Assembly (NCBI GenBank): GCA_036674765.1
Contig: JARVKI010000044.1
Location: forward strand, 124,001 to 188,000
Source: Seiridium cupressi
Lineage: Eukaryota; Ascomycota; Sordariomycetes; Amphisphaeriales; Sporocadaceae
DNA length: 64,000 nucleotides
Reading direction: 5' to 3'
Position 1 is the first letter of the stretch, and each line of letters opens with the position of its first letter. The notes below the pieces were generated by a model. The model did no database searches and was not told the origin of the DNA. It saw nothing but the letters and a program-made list of their open reading frames with translations. Positions 54,040-64,000 of the stretch are shown here, piece after piece. A program made the translations under genes and the position numbers.

Positions 54040-57000
54040 GGCGGTGGGTTTTTGGTTGTTCTTCTTCTCCGAGAGAAAGTAGTGTCGAGAAGCTGGTCAA
54101 GAACGCGGTAGAAATTGAGGTGTGGTGTAGTGCAAAGTCGTTTGCACCTCTTAGTGGGGTGGGGGAAGAGCAAAGCAGTTGGGCTGGTGATGGTGAATCA
54201 CAAACGGCCAAATCGAAAAAGATCTGAAACAGCCCGGTGATGGAAATGCAGGTGTGAGGTGATGCGAACGCCCAAAATCAAAAGGCTGAGAGCCCTGGCG
54301 TCTAAAGTATTGCTTCCACGAGAGTATAACCACCCAAGTCTAGTAAAAGCCGAGAGGAGATCGTCGAAATGTAGGATTCAGTGGAGAGCAGTGGAGTCGA
54401 ACTACTGGAGGTCTCAAACTTTTCGAGACGGGGACTTACTATAATAAAGGTTCATTTGTGTAAGCACTGGAGCAGCAACATGCACCCTAGACTAGCACAG
54501 CAACCGGATGCAGAGCGCTAAGCACCAGAGCGTACGAATCTTGTGGCTCCTGGCCGTTGGATCTTCTGGACATGAGCGGCACAGGCACAGCTGGAGGGCA
54601 ATGAGAGCATTCCATATCACAACATGATTTGATTCAAACGCTGCGCCCCAGTTTCGGCTAGGGTTGTACTGTGGTGCGACTTGAGTTTACCACTAGTTTT
54701 TGTTGGCAAGCCGAGCAGCGGGACAGAGATCAGATCTGCTGCCGCCTGCATTCCTGGTCTCTGTTCAGCTGCTCGGAACTTTTACACCCCTGTTTGCTTG
54801 TTTGTCATGCACACATGCACTTGCAGCCTTGTAATGATCAGCTTGCTCATGTTCACTGACACATAGGAAATGAGTATTCAACATACGCATCACAGTCCAT
54901 ATGAGCGTCACTGACCTCTACAGGACTATTTTTAACCGCACCACCCGTCGCACTACCCGTCGCACAGGTCACTAATTGCGCAGTTCTGCCATAGTAGCTC
55001 CAAACGTCCTTTGCCGGGTGGGAAGTGACCTAACCTTAGAGGATTACTGTGAAATGAACCCGAATTTCGTCCCAACTCAAAGTCGTCAGGTGTCTGGGCT
55101 GCTGGGTGCCACACCGCCTTACTGGGGCCCAAGGCTAATGTTCAGGTGCCCCAATGCAACGCCGGAAGTCCCCTACATAACCTTAATCGGCCCCCAGCCA
55201 AACACAACGCAGCTTCGAAGCCCCTTGTTGTCGTACCCCGCGTAGCGCCCTGCGCAGCGCTCCTCCAGGGATCTCTGGGAAGGGAGCCAGGCTGCCGATC
55301 ATGGCTTGTTTCGAAGCTGACAAGACAAAGGGCCAGCCTCTCAGAGCCTTGTGGAGGAGCTCTAGCGCCTGAATAATTCTTCGATAAGCCCAAATACCCC
55401 ACGCTCGCTCAATATCTCCTTGAGCCTCAATGTTTATTACTCAACCCACTGCTGACCAACTTTCCCCACACAGCGACGATCACTCTGGATTCCGCATAGA
55501 GCCCCATCTGCCACCACCATATAATAACTTGCTTACAGTAATGTGCAGTAAGTACTGTAATTACCACCGCTCCCGGTGTCTCAAAAACCGCCAGGGCCCC
55601 GGTCCAGAGATCCTCCCGTGCTCCGGCCTTTCGAGTTGGGTGGGAAGAACGTGATGGCATTCGGATCCTGCTGCAATACTACGTCGACGATCCACTAGAT
55701 ACGAACTCCGGATGTAAACACAACTCGCATTCTTGTTTACTCGTTCACGTTATCAGTTCATAATCCTATACTCCAAGTCTCTGCCTCGAGGATTACGCAA
55801 GCATTCTACCGGTCGTAGCAAATAAGAAATGATCATGTCGGTCCCGGCTGAACTTGGTGCTTCAAAAGTACCTCTAGCTCACGGCCGCAACCGGTCAATG
55901 ATCTGCCGGCTGTAGTTGTACCCCTGCGGGAGACGCTGCCTTGGTCTGTAGGCGATTGGTTAATGGCTTGCGCGCATGAGATGGACCTGAAGCATAGGCT
56001 GCAACCCCCCTAAATCAGCTCGATCATAGTGTACGTGGGAGCAGGTCGGAAGCAACCTCATTTTCCCGTGATCGACATTGCACTTCACACATCACTAACT
56101 AGTGGACGTGCGTGTTGGTAGAGATCTCTCGAATCCCAATTGGGCAAGATCTGGCTTGGAGATCTGGCTGGTCAGTGTGCGTAGTACCAACTCCGAAGTG
56201 ATCGACGTTGGCCACGAGGCGACAAGGATTCGGAAGCTTGAACCTGCTCAGCTAATCCTGTTGGGCGACCTGCAGCGTTACATTTTGTCGGACCAGGAAG
56301 GATTACGAGTTGCAGTAACTCAAACAAGCTGGAGCGCGTCGTTACCATTGTTCTGACTTGGCTTGCATTACCATGAACTCTTGGTACCAGTTTTGCCACA
56401 GGACTCATGCCGACTAGGATCGATGGAAATCATCCACCCCGGAACCTCCCGGAAAGTTAAAGGTATGTCGACTCATGCCACGCATACTACACTATATACT
56501 GCGAGGAAGTGATGCTGGCGGAGGTTCACAGTAACGTACTCGGCATTATGCAGCCCGTTCATCGTGGATATAGAGATCTGGCATCGTAAACCCCACATTA
56601 CCATGCAAGATGCTTGTGGAAGATTGGATAATCACTAACTAGACTTAACGTTATTAGTTTTTGGGGATAGTCCGATGTTCGAAACCACGTGGATATTTCA
56701 GCTATTGCCAGGGTTTTACCTGATTGAACACATATAGGTATGTAAGCTTGCATGCAGAATGTTGCTCACCAGTTGTACACACTCCGTAAGCAAACACGTG
56801 CGTTTTTGCCGTACATCACAAACTAAACCCTGCATCACAATATTCGCCCCTGGCTAAGCAGATCATCAAAACCAATAGCCAGAGTCATGTCTTCATTGAT
56901 AGTCGGGTTGTTCCACGGAAGAGCAAGGCTGCATATCACAGCATCGCACCGAGAAGAATCATCACGGGGTCGTCTTGGTGCCACATCGAGGTCGTAAAAA

Positions 57001-59750
57001 GCTATGATGGTCCCTCTGCTAGCTCGAACTGCGAGCAGTCTGCACGTGCCGACTAGGATCACCACGTTTCCCGCATCTCTTAACAGAAATAGCATCATTC
57101 TTATGGCATCTTTTCGCTTAGTCCGAATTCTTTACTCATCAGTCAGACAGCCCACGGCATTGATGTGAATCAATATAGGACTTGGAGGGCTGCAAACGCC
57201 TCTGAATGGGTGGTGGGATTTGATGCCTGTTGATTAAGGGACTGTACTGCATAGCGCGTGGTCGACGTGCCATTGACAAAGAAGCTCGTTCTAGCTGGCT
57301 GCGGCCTTAGCCGGTGGCTGAAGCATCGCTCTCGAGGAGTGTAGAAAGGGCCGTGTCTCAGCCGCGGAAGACATGAGCATGCTTGCACGGAAATGGTGAG
57401 CTTCTCAACGGCACGTAGGACCCCACGGTTCACGGTCGAGGCCAGCCACGGGGTCCAAGAATTGACGTGGCGCTATTCTATGAATTTCAAGCACTCGTTT
57501 ATTCGTTGCCCCGGAGTGGAAATATGGGGCCTCGGAATTTATAATACTTGGACGTGGTAAGCCTATTTCGACTGTGCCTCGTTGTATGTTGCCCAACTAG
57601 GCAGCATTGGTCTAGAAACTCCCCGACGACCGACATGACGTGTAGCAAGGAAGACAAGCAACCGACCCATGGAGCCAGCTGTGAAATAGCGCAGTGAGAT
57701 GCGGCCGAAGCTACACAGCTGGATGTGGCATGAAAATGTGGCGATCACCATCCTTGTACCAAGTCATTTGATAAAAAGTACGGCACCAAGGCTGTGAATA
57801 GGATCGGATGCATTCCGTGTACATGAATGATCAACAATTCACCCAACGCCACTGCCTTGAGCAAACACTTCCAATACGCAATGCTGTGGGAGTCTCGCGT
57901 CTACATAAGTAACGATCTTGACTATATTGGATGCCGGGCCTTACTAGACCGGGGCTTCCAGAAGTCCAAGATCCATCGCTCGGACTAGAAGCTGTATGCC
58001 AACGCACCCTTCCTCTGGTAGAGCTTCTCTCGTCTTTGCATTGGTCCTAGTCTACGATCAAGCATCGCCCTAGACAAAGAGTGTAGCAATTTTTGTCAGC
58101 ATAGGCGAACGAATCACTTTGTCGCTCCAACGGAGGCGCTGTCTCGAAACAGCCGGAAAGACACTAGTCTTGGTAGATTACGGGGGCTTGGCGGGCTCGG
58201 TGATCTCTGTCAGCTGTGCGGGAGGAAATCTCACCCAAAGACTGCAAGACGACTGTGCCACCGGCGCGCACGAGGCCGCTAGAGCCGTAGACAGTGCGCA
58301 CCGATTGGATCCGGTGCCGCACTCTGGTGTCAAAACAGAGGCTGAGTACCCGGATGTTTGAGCTACAGCTAACCCAAGGTCCCCCCAAAAAAAAACTTGC
58401 GGCACTCATTACCGTGCCCAGTCCTTGCGGCTGGCAAGCGAAATGCTGGAGAAATTGAGTTAAGCTGCAATAGGCAAAGCCCTGTGGGAAATTCGTCGAC
58501 GAAATGATCCTGGGATCGGTGGATTCGACCCTAGCGGAGTCCATGAGGAACCTTTGAACTTGAATGTACCGGTGCTCCATGTCTATTTGCGACATGCCAG
58601 CCAGGATATTGTCGTCGTCACAACTGAATCGAAGCATAATGGGCAGTGGCACATGGTCTGCTTGAAACATATACTGGAATGCCTCCTACCAAAGTGACAG
58701 TTCTCTCGGCTTGCAAATGTGTAAGTAATAAGGATAATAGAGGCAGGGCTGCGGACTATAGCACACGCGCTAAACCCGAATGGCTCATCACTCGCGCGTA
58801 CTTTTTTTTTTTTCCCCCTCCTCCCCCGAGTCTGTTCCTTCTGGGCCGTCACAGGCAGGTTTCTGCACACATTCCTCCCATGTCTGTTATCCCGGGCTTA
58901 TGGTGGATCTGTCGCTGGATCATCGAGTGGACGGCGACTAGCGGCGGGCCATGCTGAACGCGACCACAAGTGCAGAGTCCGCTGGTTGGTCATAGTCACG
59001 GCCCTAGGTGTCTCTTTCAGCTAAGCCTTGGAAACGTGGACTCCCAGCCGGGGCGTGGTATCGAAATCACAAACGCTAAAATCAAGAATCCTGCATTTTC
59101 ATTAGCTCCCCAAACGACGCAAACTTCAATACTTCTCCCGTTTTTTACTCCCAAGGATAATTATCAAGATATATTATTTAAGAATTATGAAAATACGCTG
59201 GTTTAACGGTTAGGGTTGGTCCGGGGGTTTAGGGGGCGGCGAGAGCCTCCAAGTAGCCGTATCCCTTTGGAACACGGTCATCTGAAAGCGCAAAAAGGAG
59301 TGGGCCAGCAGTACTTCCTAATTCCTAAATAGGAAAAGCGATTGTCCGGATTTCCACAGTAGGCTGACCATCTCATCTGTCGTAACCCAAAGGGCCCTCT
59401 CAGCAATCTACAGCGTAGTTATTTTGGGCTGCTGCTAGCTTGGTGCGTTGAGCTAGAGCTGGCAAGCCTCGCTCCAACAGTTTGATCCGCCAAAGACCAG
59501 GGTTCGGGTCTTACTGTGATCATACACAACATGGCGTTCCTGCATCTTGAATACTACAAGGTCCGAACCTGATATATACTCCAGACGCAGCCGCTACGAC
59601 AGTCTTGGTTCTTCCCAGCATCGTAGATCATTGTCCTCTCTTTTCCTTGGCATTGACTTACAAGTACAAGTACATAGCTCTCGAAACTCCACCGTCCTTG
59701 AGCCTTCTACTGAAAATCGATTCCACTACGACACTTGGGAAGATATCATA
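54040..59750. other. 5.7-kb region without a supportable gene
   Basis: The longest gene-free stretch in the window. The only coding-like piece is minus-strand 58430-58670 (VPLPIMLRFSCDDDNILAGM, HRYIQVQRFLMDSARVES), which lacks a family match and a clear continuation. The right end is the promoter of the basic-region/ankyrin regulator. I searched by eye for tRNA-like folds and tandem repeats and found none convincing. Confidence 0.4.
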
Positions 59751-61055
59751 ATGTCGAATACTACACAGGCATCCACCCCGAACCGGTGCGGTCGTCCACA
59801 GACTATATCCTATGCAGACCTCATGAAGCCGGACGAGGACTGGAGGAACCTTCCTGATGCTGCAGAGAGGAGGAAGATCCAGAACCGTCTCGCACAGAGG
59901 GCCTACCGTTAGTTTGACCTAGTTTCGGTCCGACCTTTATATCAGCACTGACCACATTGACCAGGCCGAAACATGCGAGATCGTACAAAGGAGGTTGAGC
60001 GTCTGAAGAAACAGCTCCAGAAGCTACAAGAGGCACAAGAAACAACAAATTCTGATGCCCAATCCGTCTCCTCGTCGAACACCACTGCATCCGAGCAAGA
60101 CACTTCCGCCTCTGGCAGCAGTACACCAAGCAAGCACGATGCTCCCTTCTCACTCGACGTTGCCTCGCCACCTCCAACGATAACAACTTCAGACTGGATG
60201 GGCAGCTACTTCCCGGTCTGGTCTCAACAAACCGCACAGGAGGATGAGCTACATGGCCTCGGGCTGACGACTGATGGAGAGCATCCGATGAGCTTCGATA
60301 CTGCGTCGTACTATCCGTCGATCACAGGGACTGATGAGTTCGTCTCATCACCGCCTGCCACTGCGAGATCTCGTGCCGTTTCAACCTCCAACCTCACCTC
60401 GCCGCCGTTGCAACACCAGCACCAGCACCAGCACATGCGAAGCAACAGCAACCCGCCCTTCTTCTCGAGATGTGGAAGCCCTGCTGTCACTTCCTCGTGG
60501 GCTCATACTCAGAGAAGCGATAGTCGAGACTCGCTCCAGGTGCCGGGCATGTCCGCATCACCCAGTCCGCTCCTCCTCGACCCACACGGCAACCAGAACA
60601 CATTGCTGGCGTTGTCGCCCGCCTCGTTCAACTTGTACCCAAACCCGGAAGATCTCCATCTCCCCATTCCGGACCCGTCCTTCTCCCTCGACGACATGAC
60701 TCCCACGGCCGCTTATCCAACGCCACCCGAATCCCACCCCGGTGGAGCCTGGCCAGCCTTTGATGCCAAGTCGCAACAGCGAGCTCGCAGCCCTTCAGTG
60801 GCGACGACCAGTGCACCGCTCCTGCACCTCGCCATTGAGTCTGGTCATCTGGATACTCTGAGACTTCTCCTACAGCGATTCGACATCTCGATTAACGCCA
60901 AGGATAGCTCGGGATATACTGCTCTGCAACGAGCCGTGATCTTGGGTCGAACGGACATGGTTTCCATCCTTCTGGAGCACGGTGCCGACATCAGCGGCAA
61001 CAATGGCTTCGCGGTCAAGTCCGACGGGGAGAGGATGCGAATTGATGGCCACTAG
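59751..61055 (+). CDS. Basic-region (bZIP-type) transcription factor with C-terminal ankyrin repeats (TOXE/Aps2 class)
   Basis: 415 aa; exons 59751-59907 and 59965-61055, 57-bp intron with the donor GTTAGT inside the DNA-binding region. Splicing gives DAAERRKIQNRLAQRAYRRN, a fungal bZIP basic region. The following heptads are short (RLKKQLQKL), so the leucine zipper is weak or absent. A long Ser/Pro/His-rich middle follows, then about two ankyrin repeats (LLHLAIESGHLDTLRLLLQR, then DSSGYTALQRAVILGRTDMV). This domain pair defines the bANK regulators, known as pathway-specific activators of HC-toxin (TOXE) and apicidin (Aps2). However, related proteins also occur outside clusters. The start at 59751 (MSNTTQASTPNRCG) follows a leader that is open without ATG. 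Confidence 0.85.
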
Positions 61056-63931
61056 TCATCAATGCTACACGACCGGCGCCGTTTCGCGTACTAGCGCGTC
61101 CTTCATCTGGGGGAATAGACGCAGTATTTTAGAGAGTTTCTTTTGTATGCCTGACATTAATTTGGGCTGCGCGGCGCATGGTACAGGCACTTGGTTTCAT
61201 GCATATTTCGCTCTATTCTTTGGTTGTACATAGGGCCGGTTTCATTATTTCTTCTGGACACGAGACTACGCGGCCATGGGCGACAACGATACATCTTTGA
61301 AATGTACAACGCCTTTGAGCATACTAAGATACCATTTTCTCCACAGTTTGTAATTGATATAAACAGGCTCATCCACGATATTGCGGTAGATTTGGGGTCA
61401 AAAGCAGATTTAGCATAACAAGAATTACAGCATCATTCATTACCATACTCCTTGATTCACCATTCTAAGAAAACGTACAGTTGCCGAAAGACATGAGGTC
61501 TTCGGTCTTGGCTCCATGTCGTCATGATTGTAATGCCTCTATAATTGGTTCAGCACCATGTTCTGTTGCGGGTGGCATTCAACACTTGCACCTGCAGCAT
61601 ACGTATCGTGATTTGCCAATTCGTACTGACGTTTTGTTCTGCCAGTGTCCAGCATGCAGATTTGTTAGATAGCTAGGTATGGACCTGCCCTACTCGGGAC
61701 CGTGATGACATTCCCCCTGTAAATTTTGACCGCGGGTGTTGTGCCCCAATCGCGTCTTGGGAGGAAGGAATTGTAGATGGATACGCGTAATCTGATGCAA
61801 AGATTCCAGGGTCCATCTCTACCCTTGTGCTGTGTTGTCCACGGTTCCCACCGTACCTGCGAGCCAATCAGGGCTAGGAGGAATGGTACTTTGTACACAA
61901 CAAAAAGCAAAGGCCCACGGCTTGTCCGAGACCCTGCAATACAGACTACAACAAATTGCATGTGGCTGGCTGGCTTTCGATGCATTGGGCTTTCCGAGCT
62001 GTGACCGTTTCCCAGCCACAAGACTCTCCGCATTGCGCATCTGGAATTAAAGTGGCTAAGTCAAAAATTGGAAACGGCACGCTAATTGACCTATCAGGAA
62101 CAACTGGGACAATCCCTGAAGAAAGAAGGGCCCCATACAACCGGCCCAGTGCCGTCTTGGCAATGCCCCAAGAAAACCAGGCTTAGCATTCAGTTCCCAG
62201 TAGTAAGCCTGCAGCGGTCAACACCGCCCAAACATCTTCCACGGTCACTACAACACATCACCATGTATGCACCTACTAGTGTAGACCGTGGCTTCTGTAG
62301 TACGAGAACCAAGTTAAGAGGAAAACATCGAGAACGAAGTATGAGCAATTCGCAGGCAGCCACTCATGCCGTGTCTTAAGTCCAGAGACTCCAATGCATT
62401 TATGAGGCCACATTAACCACGGCATGCATGATTTTATTGGAATTTGATGTTCTAACACCTTCTGGAACATTCCGCCTCTTGCTTTAAGAGTTATCGGTCT
62501 CAATGCGTGAGTAATCCACATGCGGAAGTCAATATGTCCGCTCCAGTAATCCGTAACAATACAATGTCATAAAAACATTTTGCCGACCCCACTAACATCC
62601 CCACTTACATTTGGCGTCAGCTATATTTATATCTCCAATATCCACCACCTCCATATTCTAATCATTTGCTTACGTCCGTGCTCAGCCTAGTCACTATTCT
62701 CTCGTGGTCACGGACCATGTCTCCTCAACGTGCGTGTGATTGAAGAGCCGCATGTTTGATCGCAAGGAGCGAGGCGGCTATCGCTCAGAAACTGTCTTAC
62801 TATACCCAATATTGACTATACACGCGCATGCAGGGTCCCCGAGTGGGGTCATTTATGTGACGCCACTTTAACAGCCCCAAGGCCCATTCCGACCTCACTC
62901 GTAAGCAGAGACTTCAGTGTGTCACCAGCCTGCTGTCAGTCTATGTAATGACCTCGTTTTGGAGGAGCTCTATTTCTAGCAAGGGCTGGGACTTGAGGGA
63001 TCGCTTGGCCACCGTGCTTGACGGCTGGCTCGAAACGTAGTCGAGCTGGTGTCTGTGGCCTGTTGACTACGGTAACGAAGCCCCTCGCGGCTTACTAACT
63101 AACTCGGTTCCAAGCACCGGTTGCATGAAAACTGGTGGCTAACGAAACTCACAAGCTTATGGTCACTGATGGCTGATGAAGCTAACCTCAATCCGCTGTT
63201 GACTTTTTTCACTGTTTGAATTTGACTTACTATTACTTGGGCCTAGCCGATTGTGCGGACTAGATCGAAGCGACGGCTAATACAGTTCGATGATTGTATG
63301 AAGACAGCACGTGGTTGTCTTACTGTTGGAAACAACAGACGACTACGAGCAACCTTGCGCGCCCTCGTTGCTGTGGACCCATGATACATTCATCCAGTCT
63401 GGTAATAGTAGAAGCTTGTGCTGGTGATCGCCTTGAATAAGCTTTTGCATTACTGTTGATATTCTTGGAGTCACTGTGGCTCTAGAGGCAACACTATGTC
63501 GGTCGGTTGACTCCATGATGCTCTCCGCGAACCGAACCGTGATAGTAAACTTGGAAGAATGGACCATAAGGGCTAAGGTTATCAAATCGTGAACTAGCTG
63601 GCTGCCGACCAGTACATCTAGAACTTTTTGCCTACATTCTTGGTGATTTTCGATAAACCAAAGCATTCACTCCCACTAGATCGACACCGACATCCTCTGA
63701 GCCGTCCAGATCAATCCTTAGACCTTGGTCCCTTCCACCGAAAATTGATCTCTCTTCACAAATGCTGGCTCAACCAGGCCATTTCAAACTGTTGTCCAGT
63801 GCTTAATACGATCAATTCAAACTCGGAAATACGTTATTCTGGTCATTCACACTCTACCACCGTCCTACATGCTTTGAATCCTTGTCGTTTTCATTTCCTC
63901 CCGTCTCTTTCTTGTTTAACTTCTCGCCATC
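61056..63931. other. Intergenic; one weak minus-strand open frame
   Basis: 2.9 kb. A minus frame at 63343-63666 (107 codons) reads plausibly (MLWFIENHQECRQKVLDVLV, TVMQKLIQGDHQHKLLLLPD) and could be the C-terminal remnant of a fungal regulator, but I see no DNA-binding part or family match. The right end is the promoter and 5' leader of the gene that begins at 63932. Confidence 0.35.
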
Positions 63932-64000
63932 ATGATATCCGAGCCAGTACAAAGACGGGCATCTGCCCTGATTCGCGCGCAGGCGCAAGGACAAGCCAAA
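63932..64000 (+). CDS. Start of a gene cut by the window edge
   Basis: ATG at 63932 after a pyrimidine-rich leader (TTTCTTGTTTAACTTCTCGC), with 23 open codons to the window end (MISEPVQRRASALIRAQAQG...). The context is typical of a fungal start. Too short to identify. Confidence 0.5.
   Translation, partial: MISEPVQRRASALIRAQAQGQAK

Noticed and set aside
59455..59520. tRNA-like stretch with GGTTCGGGTC
   Set aside because: The B-box is not canonical and no cloverleaf arms or A-box at proper distance could be drawn.
1..64000. CRISPR arrays, rRNA genes, bacterial operon signals
   Set aside because: None seen; the window is fungal nuclear DNA with spliceosomal introns.

Overview
The window is nuclear DNA of a filamentous ascomycete (Pezizomycotina). 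Genes carry short GT-AG introns of about 47-160 bp with fungal branch points (CTAAC, CTGAC). Protein families are typical of fungi: a two-chain type I FAS alpha subunit, an RTA1-like protein, a BIM1-like GPI protein and a basic-region/ankyrin regulator. TpG-to-TpA and CpA-to-TpA nonsense changes suggest past repeat-induced point mutation (RIP). I cannot name the species; Dothideomycetes is a guess. Gene models were assembled by hand and every splice phase was checked.

0-9 kb: an oxidative gene group with an EthA-like Baeyer-Villiger monooxygenase (-), a GrpB-family protein (-), an Old Yellow Enzyme (-) divergent from a DHA2-type MFS transporter (+), and a PuuE-type polysaccharide deacetylase/allantoinase-like hydrolase (+). 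9.8-21 kb: poorly conserved territory with four hypothetical low-complexity or nuclear-looking proteins on the minus strand, a minisatellite, decayed coding remnants, and an assembly gap flanked by long poly-G and poly-C. 21-30 kb: an inactivated P450, an amidase, an MFS C-terminal relic, a DUF1993 protein, a glutathionyl-hydroquinone reductase and a small repeat protein. 31-39.5 kb: a serine-rich hypothetical protein, a protein kinase with a fungal N-terminal region, a BIM1-like secreted GPI protein and a class II aldolase.

40-64 kb is the most interesting part. A FAS alpha subunit that ends where the phosphopantetheinyl transferase domain should begin (the secondary-metabolism form, as in HexA) is divergently paired with a TRI4/benzoate-hydroxylase-like P450. 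A branched-chain aminotransferase and an RTA1-like membrane protein follow, and about 6 kb further a basic-region/ankyrin regulator of the TOXE/Aps2 type. FAS alpha, P450, aminotransferase and this class of regulator together recall the part of the HC-toxin and apicidin clusters that makes a long-chain oxidised 2-amino acid. No NRPS, FAS beta or racemase lies in the window, so this is either an edge or satellite of such a cluster or a stand-alone fatty amino acid pathway.
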